Shown: positions 1-8,427 of the stretch, piece after piece
How the letters are laid out: the number at the start of each line of letters is the position of its first letter
Numbering within the stretch: position 1 is the first letter of the stretch
NCBI RefSeq assembly: GCF_019024325.1
Contig: NZ_JAFNJS010000003.1
Location: 434,001-498,000, forward strand
DNA length: 64,000 nt
DNA from: Falsiroseomonas tokyonensis
GTDB lineage: Bacteria; Pseudomonadota; Alphaproteobacteria; Acetobacterales; Acetobacteraceae
Direction: 5' to 3'
Translations under genes and position numbers: made by a program
The notes under the pieces: model-generated
Seen by the model: only the letters and a program-made list of their open reading frames with translations
Told to the model about the DNA's origin: nothing
Database searches by the model: none

Positions 1-1038
1 TCCGCCGCCCAGGCCGCGGCGGCGGGGGGCATCACCACCCTCTGCGCCCTGCCGGACACCACGCCGGCCATCGACGACCCGGCGCTGGTCGCCTTCCTGG
101 CCCGCCAGGCCGGCGCCAGCCTGACCATCCTGCCCTATGGCGCGGCGACGCGGGGCTGTGCCGGCAAGGACATTTCCGAATTCGGCCTGCTGCGGGAGGC
201 GGGGGCGGTGGCCTTCACCGATGGAAGGCGCGCCATCGGGCCGGCGCGGCTGATGCGCCTGGCGCTGTCCTATGCCCGCGCCTTCGGCAGCTTTGTGGTG
301 CAGCATCCGGAGGAGCCCAGCCTCGCCGGTGGCGGCGCCGCGACGGAGGGCGAGCGCGCCACCCGCATGGGCCTGCCGGGCATTCCGGCGGCGGCCGAGG
401 CGATGATGGTGGAGCGCGACATCGCCCTCGCCCGGCTCTCCGGCGGCCATGTCCATTTCGCCCATGTCAGCACCGGCGCGGCGCTGGCGGCGATCCGCCG
501 CGCCAAGGCCGAGGGGCTGCGCGTCACCTGCGACACCGCGCCGCCCTATTTCGACCTGAACGAGACGGCGATCGGCGAGTACCGCACATACGCGAAACTC
601 TCCCCGCCGCTGCGCGAGGAGGCGGACCGGCTGGCGGTGGTGGCGGCGCTGGCGGATGGCACGATCGATGCCATCGCCTCCGACCACCAGCCGCATGATG
701 CCGATGACAAGCGCCTGCCCTTTGCCCAGGCGGAGCCGGGGGGCGCGGGCCTCGCCACGCTGCTGGCGGTGACCCTGGCCCAGGTGCATGGCGGCAAGCT
801 GCCGCTGCTGGAGGCGCTGGGCCTGATGACATCGCGGCCGGCGAAGCTTTTGGGGCTGGAGACGGGCGTGCTGAAGAAGGGCGCGCCGGCGGATCTGGTG
901 CTGTTCAGCCTGGAGCGCGGCTGGCAGGTGGTCTCGGGCAAACTGCCGGGCAAGGCGCAGAACACGCCCTTCGACGGGCGGGCGCTGGAGGGGCGGGTGC
1001 TCGGCACCTGGAAGGCGGGGCGGAGGGTTTTCGGGTGA
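1..1038 (+). CDS. pyrC: Dihydroorotase (class I PyrC-like), 5' end cut by the window
   Basis: The frame is open from base 1, so the start lies upstream and about the C-terminal 345 residues are present. The product belongs to the amidohydrolase fold and would interconvert N-carbamoyl-aspartate and dihydroorotate in pyrimidine synthesis. Visible are HFAHVSTG, which carries a metal-ligand His, and ASDHQPHD, the Asp/His segment near the C-terminal side of the barrel. The N-terminal HxH metal motif is outside the window, so I cannot tell a catalytic PyrC from the inactive PyrC-like partner of aspartate carbamoyltransferase. pyrB is 9 kb away on the other strand. The stop overlaps the plsY start. 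Confidence 0.85.
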   Translation, partial: SAAQAAAAGGITTLCALPDTTPAIDDPALVAFLARQAGASLTILPYGAATRGCAGKDISEFGLLREAGAVAFTDGRRAIGPARLMRLALSYARAFGSFVVQHPEEPSLAGGGAATEGERATRMGLPGIPAAAEAMMVERDIALARLSGGHVHFAHVSTGAALAAIRRAKAEGLRVTCDTAPPYFDLNETAIGEYRTYAKLSPPLREEADRLAVVAALADGTIDAIASDHQPHDADDKRLPFAQAEPGGAGLATLLAVTLAQVHGGKLPLLEALGLMTSRPAKLLGLETGVLKKGAPADLVLFSLERGWQVVSGKLPGKAQNTPFDGRALEGRVLGTWKAGRRVFG

Positions 1039-1625
1039 GCACCGGCCTGATCCTCGCCGCGGCGCTGGGCTATCTGCTGGGCTCCGTGCCCTATGGGCTG
1101 CTGCTGACCAAGGCCGCGGGGCTGGGCGATGTGCGGGCCATCGGCTCGGGCAGCATCGGCGCCACCAATGTGCTGCGCACCGGCAACAAGAAGCTGGCCG
1201 CCGCCACGCTGGTGCTGGATGCGGCCAAGGGCGCCGTGGCGCTGCTGCTGGCCCGCTGGATCTGGGGCGAGGACGCGGCCCTGCTGGCAGGCTTCGCGGC
1301 GCTGCTGGGGCACACCTTTCCGGTCTGGCTCGGTTTTCGGGGCGGCAAGGGCGTGGCCACCGGGGCGGGGGTGATCCTCGCCGCGCAGCCGGGGCTCGGG
1401 CTTCTGCTGCTCGGCGTCTGGCTGGCCATGGCGGTGCTGACGCGCATCTCCTCGCTCAGCGCCCTCACCGTCTGTGCGCTGGCGCCGGTGGTGGCGGCGC
1501 TGTCCGGGGACTGGCGGCTGGCCGGCTTTTGCCTGGGCGTGGCCCTGCTGATCACCATCCGCCACCACGCGAATATCCGCCGCCTGATCGCAGGCACGGA
1601 ACCGCGGATCGGCAGGCGCGGGTGA
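1035..1625 (+). CDS. plsY: Glycerol-3-phosphate acyltransferase PlsY
   Basis: Integral membrane enzyme of 196 residues that moves the acyl group from acyl-phosphate to glycerol-3-phosphate, the first acylation of phospholipid synthesis. The conserved PlsY blocks are visible: GSVPYGLLLTK near the N-terminus, GSGSIGATNVLRTGN at about residues 38-52, and GFRGGKGVATGAGVIL at about 103-118. Five or so hydrophobic segments fit the family topology. Length matches PlsY. The start is GTG, overlapping the upstream TGA, which suggests translational coupling. Confidence 0.95.
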   Translation: MSTGLILAAALGYLLGSVPYGLLLTKAAGLGDVRAIGSGSIGATNVLRTGNKKLAAATLVLDAAKGAVALLLARWIWGEDAALLAGFAALLGHTFPVWLGFRGGKGVATGAGVILAAQPGLGLLLLGVWLAMAVLTRISSLSALTVCALAPVVAALSGDWRLAGFCLGVALLITIRHHANIRRLIAGTEPRIGRRG

Positions 1626-2218
1626 GGCCGTTCATCCGCCCCTATGTGCCGGATGATCTGGATAGCCTCTATGCCATTTCGCTCGCCACGGGTGCGGCGG
1701 GTGGAGATGCGAGGGCGCTCTACGCGGATGGCCGTTTGCTGGGCCACATCTACTCCGCCCCCTATGCCGTGCTCAGCCCCGAGACGGTGTTCATTGCAGA
1801 GGATAGCGCCGGCCCCGCCGGCTTCGTGCTCGGCGCGCCGGACACCCTTGCCTTCGAGGACCGGCTGGAACGGGACTGGTGGCCGGCTCTGCGGCAGCGC
1901 TACCCGCAACCGGCCGGCCCGCCCGAGGCCTGGGACCATGACGCGCGGCGGTGCCACCGCATCCATGCCCCTCGCCGCACGCCGCCCCGGATCTTCAACG
2001 CGTTTCCGGCGCATCTACACCTGAACCTTCTGCCACGCATGCAGGGCAGGGGCTGGGGCCGTGCCCTGCTCGAACGCTGGATCGACGCCATCCGGCCCGG
2101 CGGCCTGCATGTTGGCGTCAATCCGGACAATCAGCGGGCCATCGGTTTCTGGCAGGCCTCCGGCTTTCATAACCTGGCGCCGTCCGAGGGCGTCGTCTGG
2201 CTCGGGCGCGCGGCATGA
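1622..2218 (+). CDS. GNAT-family N-acetyltransferase
   Basis: A 198-residue protein. The acetyl-CoA binding motif A is visible as RMQGRGWGRALLERW at about residues 140-154, followed by the beta5/beta6 region with VNPDNQRAIGFWQASGF, typical of GNAT C-termini. The GTG at 1622 overlaps the plsY stop as GTGA, and its own stop overlaps the dprA ATG, so the gene sits inside the plsY-dprA unit. Longer upstream in-frame reading would run inside plsY. The acceptor substrate cannot be read from sequence. Confidence 0.85.
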   Translation: MRPFIRPYVPDDLDSLYAISLATGAAGGDARALYADGRLLGHIYSAPYAVLSPETVFIAEDSAGPAGFVLGAPDTLAFEDRLERDWWPALRQRYPQPAGPPEAWDHDARRCHRIHAPRRTPPRIFNAFPAHLHLNLLPRMQGRGWGRALLERWIDAIRPGGLHVGVNPDNQRAIGFWQASGFHNLAPSEGVVWLGRAA

Positions 2219-3318
2219 AGGACGCCCTGGCGGCGCTGCGCCTGTCCCGCACCGAGGGCATCGGCCCCGCCACCTTCCTTCGCCTGATCGCCCGCCATGG
2301 CAGCGCCGCCGCCGCCCTGGCCGCGCTGCCGGCGCACGCCGCCCGCACGGGCCGTGCCTTCGCCCCGCCGCCGGTAGCCGAGATCGAGCGCGAGATGATC
2401 GCGGTGGAGCGCATGGGCGGGTCCTTCCTGTACCTGGACGATCCCGCCTACCCGCCGCTGCTGGCGCTGCTGGAGGATCCGCCGCCGGTGCTGGCGGTGC
2501 TGGGCGATGCCTCCGTGCTCAAGCGCCGCCAGGTCGGCGTGGTCGGCGCGCGCTCCGCCTCCGCCGCCGGGCGGCGGCTGGCGGAGGAGCTGGCGGCGGG
2601 GCTCTGCATGGGCGGCGTGGCGGTCACCTCCGGCCTCGCGCGCGGGATCGACGCGGCGGCGCATCTTGGTGCGCTGCAGGCACACGGTCGCACCATCGCG
2701 GTGGTCGCCGGCGGGCTGGACCAGCCCTATCCGCCCGAGAATGCCGGGCTGCAGGCGCGCATCGCGGCGGAGGGCGGGGTGGTGGTCAGCGAGGCGCCGC
2801 TCGGCACCGCGCCCATGGCGCGCCACTTCCCCCGCCGCAACCGCATCGTCGCCGGGCTGGTGCTGGGGCTGGTGGTGGTGGAGGCGGCGCCGCGTTCCGG
2901 CAGCCTGATCACCGCCCGCCTGGCGCTGGAGGCGGGGCGGGAGCTGTTTGCCGTGCCCGGCAGCCCGATGGACCCCCGCGCCAGGGGCGGCAACGACCTG
3001 ATCCGCCAGGGCGCCCATCTGACCGAAACGGCGGAGGATGTGCTGGCCAATCTGCCCGCCCAGCCGCTCGAACTGCCGCTGTTTTCCCTACCGCCGGCGC
3101 CCGTTAACCCGTCGCCCGGCCCGGTTTCGGCCCCCGCGCCCCCGGAATCGCAGGCGCAAATCCTTGAATTGATTGGATCGGTACCCGTTGCCGTTGACGA
3201 TCTGGTCCGCCGCTGCCAGCTATCTGCGCCATCCGTCCAGGCGATCCTGCTCGACCTGGAGCTGTCCGGGCTGGTGGAATGCCTGCCCGGCAACCGGGTC
3301 GTGCGGTCAGTCAGCTGA
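2215..3318 (+). CDS. dprA: DNA-processing protein DprA (Smf)
   Basis: Binds incoming single-stranded DNA and loads RecA during natural transformation. The 367 residues show an N-terminal helical region, then the Rossmann-type core with VVGARSASAAGRRLAEELA, the GLARGIDAAAH motif, a GGVVVSEAPLG segment and the FPRRNRIVAGL signature. After a Pro-rich linker at about 285-305, a C-terminal winged-helix domain follows (about 308-367). Both ends are overlapped: its ATG overlaps the stop of the acetyltransferase gene. topA follows after a 50-bp gap. Confidence 0.95.
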   Translation: MKDALAALRLSRTEGIGPATFLRLIARHGSAAAALAALPAHAARTGRAFAPPPVAEIEREMIAVERMGGSFLYLDDPAYPPLLALLEDPPPVLAVLGDASVLKRRQVGVVGARSASAAGRRLAEELAAGLCMGGVAVTSGLARGIDAAAHLGALQAHGRTIAVVAGGLDQPYPPENAGLQARIAAEGGVVVSEAPLGTAPMARHFPRRNRIVAGLVLGLVVVEAAPRSGSLITARLALEAGRELFAVPGSPMDPRARGGNDLIRQGAHLTETAEDVLANLPAQPLELPLFSLPPAPVNPSPGPVSAPAPPESQAQILELIGSVPVAVDDLVRRCQLSAPSVQAILLDLELSGLVECLPGNRVVRSVS

Positions 3319-3368
3319 CCGTTCGGGCGATCGGGGCGGGACAAGCGCGCGAAGGCGAAACGAGAGAA

Positions 3369-6128
3369 ATGACCGACGTCGTCGTGGTCGAGAGCCCCGC
3401 GAAGGCCAAGACCATCAACAAGTATCTCGGCGGCGACTTCACGGTCCTCGCCTCCTTCGGCCATGTCCGCGACCTGCCGGCCAAGGATGGCAGCGTCCGG
3501 CCGGACGAGGATTTCGCGATGGACTGGGAGGCGGATGAGCGCGGCGACCGGCAGATCGCCGCCATCGCCAAGTCGCTGAAGGGCGCCCGCCGCCTGTTCC
3601 TGGCCACCGACCCGGATCGGGAGGGGGAGGCGATTTCCTGGCATGTGAAGGACATGCTGGCCCGCCGCGGCGTGTTGAAGGGCGTCGAGGTGCATCGCAT
3701 CACCTTCAACGAGATCACCAAGCGCGCCATCCAATACGCCGTGGCGCATCCGCGCGACCTGGATGTGCCGCTGATCGACGCCTATCTGGCGCGCCGCGCG
3801 CTGGACTACCTGGTGGGCTTTAACCTGTCCCCGGTGCTGTGGCGGAAACTGCCGGGCAGCCGCTCCGCCGGCCGGGTGCAGTCGGTCGCGCTGCGGCTGA
3901 TCTGCGAGCGCGAGGCCGAGATCGAGGCGTTTCGGGCGCGGGAATACTGGACCGTCGAGGCGCGCTTCGCGACGCCGTCGGGTGCGCCATTCAGCGCCCG
4001 GCTGACGCATCACGAGGGCCGTAAGCTCGAGCAGTTCGACCTGCCGAACGAGGCGACCGCCATGGCCGCCAAGGCCGCGGTCGAGGCGGGCAAGTTCAGT
4101 GTCGCGAGTGTCGAGAAGCGGCGCACGCGGCGAAACCCGCCGCCGCCCTTCACCACCTCTACGCTCCAGATGGAGGCTTCGAGAAAACTCGGCATGGGCG
4201 CGCAGGCGGCGATGCGGGTGGCGCAGCAACTCTATGAAGGCACCGATATCGGCGGCGAGAGTGTCGGCCTCATCACCTATATGCGGACGGACGGCGTGCA
4301 GATGTCGCGCGAGGCGATCTTCGCCATCCGCGACCATGTGAAGGAGGCCTTCGGCGGCGACTATGTGCCGGGGGCGCCGCGCGAATATTCCTCGAAGGCG
4401 AAGAATGCGCAGGAGGCGCATGAGGCGATCCGGCCCACCGATGTCTCCCGCACGCCGGAGCAGGTGGCCCGCTTCCTCGATGAGCGGCAGCGCAAGCTCT
4501 ATGAGCTGATCTGGAAGCGCGCGGTCGCCAGCCAGATGCAGTCGGCCGAGATCGACCAGACGGCGGTGGAACTGGTGGAGCCCAGCGGCCGCACGAAGCT
4601 GCGCGCCACCGGCTCCGTCATCGCCTTCGACGGCTTCCTGCGGCTGTACCGGGAGGACGAGGACGACCGCGCGGCCGATGCCCGCGCCGGCATCGCCACC
4701 GCCGGGCCCGAGCCGGATGACGAGAGCCGCACCCTGCCGCCGATGCGGGAGAAGGATGCGGTGAAGTCCGGCCCCGTCACCGCCAGCCAGCATTTCACCC
4801 AGCCGCCGCCGCGCTTCTCGGAGGCCACGCTGGTGAAGCGGCTGGAGGAGCTGGGGATCGGCCGCCCCTCCACCTATGCCTCCATCCTGCAGGTCCTGCA
4901 GGACCGTGACTATGTGAAACTGGACAAGCGGCGCTTCGTGCCGGAGGACCGCGGGCGGCTGGTGACGGCCTTCCTGGTCTCCTTCTTCGAACGCTATGTG
5001 GATACTGGCTTCACCGCGGGGCTGGAGGAGAAGCTCGACGATATCTCGGGCGGCCGGGCCGATTGGCGCGCGGTGATGCGCGCCTTCTGGGACGATTTCT
5101 CGAAGGCCATCGCGGCGACCAGCGAGCTGACCATCAGCGATGTCATCGACGCGCTGGACGAGGATCTCGGGCCGCATTTCTTCCCCGCCCGCGCCGATGG
5201 CACGGACCCCCGCGGCTGCCCGGCCTGTTCGGGTGGGCGGCTGGGGCTGCGGCTGGGGCGGACCGGCGCCTTCATCGGCTGCTCCAATTATCCGGAGTGC
5301 CGCTACACGCGGCCGCTGGTGGCGCCGGGCTCGGAGGCCGAGGGGGCCGCGGGCTTCAATGAGGGGCAGCGCGAGCTGGGCGTGGACCCGGCGACGGGGA
5401 AGGCCATCAGCCTGCGCCGCGGGCCCTACGGGCTTTACGTCCAGCTCGGTGAGGAAACCCTCGACGAGAAGGGCAAGAAGGTGAAACCGCGCCGCGCCAG
5501 CCTGGCCCGCGGCATGGACCCGGACAGCCTGACCCTGGAACGCGCGCTCGCCCTGCTCTCGCTGCCGCGCATCGTCGGCGTGCATCCGGAGACGGCGGAG
5601 GAGATCACGGCCGCCATCGGGCGCTTCGGCCCCTATGTGAAGATGGGCCAGCTCTTCAAGTCGCTGGACCCGGATGACGATGTGCTGGTCATCGGGCTGA
5701 ACCGCGCCATGGCGCTGCTGGCGGATGTGAAGCCGCGCGGGCGGGCGCTGGGCGATCATCCCTCCGGCGGCAATGTGGATGTGCGGCGCGGGCGCTTCGG
5801 GCCCTTCGTCATGCATGGCAGCCGCGTCGCCTCCATGCCCAAGTCGATGGATTTCGACACGGTGACGCTGGAGGAGGCGGTGAAGCTGCTGGCCGAGAAG
5901 GGCAAGGAGCTGCCGCCGCTGAAGGGCAAGAAGGGCGCCAAGAAGGCGGCGCCCAAGAAGGCGGCCAAGCCGGAGGGCGAGGCGCCGGCCCCGAAGAAGG
6001 CGCCGGCCAAGAAGGCGGCACCGAAGAAGGCCGCGGCCAAGCCGGCCGCGAAGAAGGCCCCGGCCAAGGCTGCCGTGAAGCCCAAGGCCGCTGCGGCCAA
6101 GAAGCCGGCCGCGCGGAAGGCCGGCTGA
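3369..6128 (+). CDS. topA: DNA topoisomerase I with lysine/alanine-rich tail
   Basis: Type IA topoisomerase of 919 residues that relaxes negative supercoils. The Toprim domain begins at the N-terminus with VVVVESPAKAKTINKYLGG and includes the acidic TDPDREGEAI. The active-site Tyr lies in GLITYMRTDGVQMS. C-terminal zinc-ribbon-like (CPACSGG, GCSNYPECRYTRP) and repeated topoisomerase C-terminal modules follow. The last 70 or so residues are a Lys/Ala/Pro repeat resembling histone H1 tails. An in-frame ATG lies 90 bp upstream at 3279, but 3369 fits the conserved TopA N-terminus and follows a purine-rich stretch. Confidence 0.97.
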   Translation: MTDVVVVESPAKAKTINKYLGGDFTVLASFGHVRDLPAKDGSVRPDEDFAMDWEADERGDRQIAAIAKSLKGARRLFLATDPDREGEAISWHVKDMLARRGVLKGVEVHRITFNEITKRAIQYAVAHPRDLDVPLIDAYLARRALDYLVGFNLSPVLWRKLPGSRSAGRVQSVALRLICEREAEIEAFRAREYWTVEARFATPSGAPFSARLTHHEGRKLEQFDLPNEATAMAAKAAVEAGKFSVASVEKRRTRRNPPPPFTTSTLQMEASRKLGMGAQAAMRVAQQLYEGTDIGGESVGLITYMRTDGVQMSREAIFAIRDHVKEAFGGDYVPGAPREYSSKAKNAQEAHEAIRPTDVSRTPEQVARFLDERQRKLYELIWKRAVASQMQSAEIDQTAVELVEPSGRTKLRATGSVIAFDGFLRLYREDEDDRAADARAGIATAGPEPDDESRTLPPMREKDAVKSGPVTASQHFTQPPPRFSEATLVKRLEELGIGRPSTYASILQVLQDRDYVKLDKRRFVPEDRGRLVTAFLVSFFERYVDTGFTAGLEEKLDDISGGRADWRAVMRAFWDDFSKAIAATSELTISDVIDALDEDLGPHFFPARADGTDPRGCPACSGGRLGLRLGRTGAFIGCSNYPECRYTRPLVAPGSEAEGAAGFNEGQRELGVDPATGKAISLRRGPYGLYVQLGEETLDEKGKKVKPRRASLARGMDPDSLTLERALALLSLPRIVGVHPETAEEITAAIGRFGPYVKMGQLFKSLDPDDDVLVIGLNRAMALLADVKPRGRALGDHPSGGNVDVRRGRFGPFVMHGSRVASMPKSMDFDTVTLEEAVKLLAEKGKELPPLKGKKGAKKAAPKKAAKPEGEAPAPKKAPAKKAAPKKAAAKPAAKKAPAKAAVKPKAAAAKKPAARKAG

Positions 6129-6130
6129 GC

Positions 6131-8419
6131 GTGGTGCGGCGCGGTCCCCCCGCCAAGGGCCACGCCGCCCGCAAGCCGAAGAGCGCCGGCGGCGGCAAGG
6201 CGCCTCGCCGCCGCACCGGCATCCCGGAAGCCGCGCCCGCCGCCCTGCCCAGCCTGGCACAGCTGCGCGACTTTCTGCGCGCGGCGCCGGGCCGTGTCGG
6301 CAAGACGGAGATCGCGCGGCATTTCGGCCTCTCCTGCGACCAGCGGCCGGCGCTGCGCGAATTGCTGCGTGGCCTGAAGGAGTCCGGCCAGGCCACCCCG
6401 GTGGGCCGCAAGGGCCTGGCGGCCCCGGAACGCCTGCCCGAGATGGCGCCGGTGGAGGTGGTGGGCACCGATCCCGATGGCGACCCGATCGCACGCCCCC
6501 TTCAATGGGACCGCGACCGCGGCCCGCCGCCCGTCATCTTCATGCAGCGCGAGGCGCGCGGCCAGGCGGCCCTCGCGCCGGGCGAAAGGGTGCTGGCGCG
6601 GCTGAAATTCATCGGCGGCAACAAATACGAAGGCCGCACCTTCAAGCGCATCGCCCGCGAAACGCCGGCCCGCATCCTCGGCGTCTTCGAGGAGGGCCGC
6701 ATCATCCCGACCGATCGCCGCCAGCGCGCCGATTGGCGTGTGGCGGAGGTGAACGGCGCACGCCCCGGCGATATCGTCCTGGCCGAGCCGATGCCGACGC
6801 ATCACAGCCTGGGCCCCCGCCCGGCCCGCATCGTCGAGGTGCTGGGCCGGATGGGGGAGGCGCGCTCCGTCTCCCTCATCTGCATCCATGCCCATGGCAT
6901 CCCCGATGTCTTCCCGGCCGAGGCGGTGGAACAGGCCGAGGCGGCGCGCGGCGTGACCAAGCGCGGGCGGGAGGATCTGCGCGACATCCCGCTGGTCACC
7001 ATTGATGGCGAGGATGCGCGCGACTTCGACGATGCCGTCTGGGCGGAGCCCGTGCCGGAAGGCTGGCGCTGCCTGGTGGCCATCGCCGATGTCGCCCATT
7101 ACGTCACGCCCGACAGCGCGCTGGACCGTGAGGCCTGGGCGCGCGGCAATTCGGTCTATTTCCCCGACCGCGTCGTGCCGATGCTGCCCGAGGCGCTGTC
7201 CAATGGCTGGTGCAGCCTGCGCCCCAACGAGCCGCGCGGCTGCCTTTTCGTCGAGATGCGCTTCGACCGCGCGGGCCGGAAGCTGGCGCACCGCTTCGGG
7301 CGCGGCATCATGCGCTCCGCCGCCCGCCTCACCTACGAGCAGGTGCAGGCGGCGCGGGAGGAGGGGACGGTGCCGGAGGGGGTGCCGGCCGATCTGCTCG
7401 GCCACCTCTACGGCGCCTTCGAATCCCTGCTGGCCGACCGCGCCCGCCGCGGCACGCTGGAGCTGGATGTGCCTGAACGCCGCGTGCTGCTGGACGAGGC
7501 CGGCAAGGTGCAGGCGGTGGTGCCCCGCTCGCGGCTCGATTCGCACCGGCTGATCGAGGAATTCATGGTCGCCGCCAATGTCTGCGCGGCGGAGGAGCTG
7601 GAGCGTCTGAGCCAGCCCTGCATGTACCGGATCCATGACCGGCCCTCGGACGCCAAGCTGGAGGGGCTGCGCCAGTTCCTCGAATCGCTGGGCCTGAAGC
7701 TGCCGGCGCGGGACCGCATCCATCCGCGCGACTTCGGGGGCATCCTCGCCGCGGTGAAGGACAAGCCGGAGGACCGGCTGGTGAACGAGGCGGTGCTGCG
7801 CGGCCAGTCCCAGGCCGAATACTCGCCCGACAATATCGGCCATTTCGGCCTGGCTCTGGCCCGCTACGCCCATTTCACCAGCCCGATTCGCCGCTATGCG
7901 GACCTTCTGGTGCATCGCGCGCTGATCGCGGGCCTGGCACTCGGCAGGAACGGGCTGGTCCCGGCGGAGGCGGCGCGCTTTCCGGACACCGCAGAACACA
8001 TCACCCAGACCGAAAGACGGGCCGCGATGGCGGAACGTGACGCCATCGACCGCTATCTTGCTGCTTTCATGGCAACACGTGTCGGAGAAGTTTTCGAAGC
8101 GCGGATTTCCGGGGTGACACGCTTCGGCCTGTTCGTCACCGTGCAGGAGAACGGCGCCAGCGGGATTGTTCCGCTTGCGTCCTTGCCGGACGACCGATGG
8201 CAGTTGGACGAGGCCGGGCATGCGATGTCCGGTCGCAATACAAGGCTGACCTTCTCGCTGGGCCAGACGGTCGAGGTGAGGCTGTCGGAGGCCACCCCGC
8301 GCACGGGGGGGATGGTCTTCGGCCTGATGCAGGGCGCGCCACGGCCCGGCGGGCGTTCGGGAAAATCCGCGCAAAATTCCAAGCACAATTCTTCTGGCAA
8401 GGGCGCGCGGCGGCGCTAG
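6131..8419 (+). CDS. rnr: Ribonuclease R
   Basis: A 3'-5' exoribonuclease of 762 residues, able to degrade structured RNA. It has a basic N-terminus with an HTH-like segment, OB/cold-shock regions, the RNB catalytic domain with the Asp-rich DGEDARDFDDAVW (about 290-302) and FTSPIRRYADLLVHR, and a C-terminal S1 domain from about 650 followed by a short basic tail. The start is one of two adjacent GTG codons two bases after the topA stop, so co-transcription is likely. The 3' end appears to overlap the next gene's possible upstream start. Confidence 0.95.
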   Translation: MVRRGPPAKGHAARKPKSAGGGKAPRRRTGIPEAAPAALPSLAQLRDFLRAAPGRVGKTEIARHFGLSCDQRPALRELLRGLKESGQATPVGRKGLAAPERLPEMAPVEVVGTDPDGDPIARPLQWDRDRGPPPVIFMQREARGQAALAPGERVLARLKFIGGNKYEGRTFKRIARETPARILGVFEEGRIIPTDRRQRADWRVAEVNGARPGDIVLAEPMPTHHSLGPRPARIVEVLGRMGEARSVSLICIHAHGIPDVFPAEAVEQAEAARGVTKRGREDLRDIPLVTIDGEDARDFDDAVWAEPVPEGWRCLVAIADVAHYVTPDSALDREAWARGNSVYFPDRVVPMLPEALSNGWCSLRPNEPRGCLFVEMRFDRAGRKLAHRFGRGIMRSAARLTYEQVQAAREEGTVPEGVPADLLGHLYGAFESLLADRARRGTLELDVPERRVLLDEAGKVQAVVPRSRLDSHRLIEEFMVAANVCAAEELERLSQPCMYRIHDRPSDAKLEGLRQFLESLGLKLPARDRIHPRDFGGILAAVKDKPEDRLVNEAVLRGQSQAEYSPDNIGHFGLALARYAHFTSPIRRYADLLVHRALIAGLALGRNGLVPAEAARFPDTAEHITQTERRAAMAERDAIDRYLAAFMATRVGEVFEARISGVTRFGLFVTVQENGASGIVPLASLPDDRWQLDEAGHAMSGRNTRLTFSLGQTVEVRLSEATPRTGGMVFGLMQGAPRPGGRSGKSAQNSKHNSSGKGARRR

Positions 8420-8427
8420 TTCCGCTG

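Noticed and set aside
546-1568. Long - strand frame opposite dihydroorotase/plsY
   Set aside because: Shadow frame of GC-rich coding DNA; low-complexity Gln/Arg/His composition and no domain.
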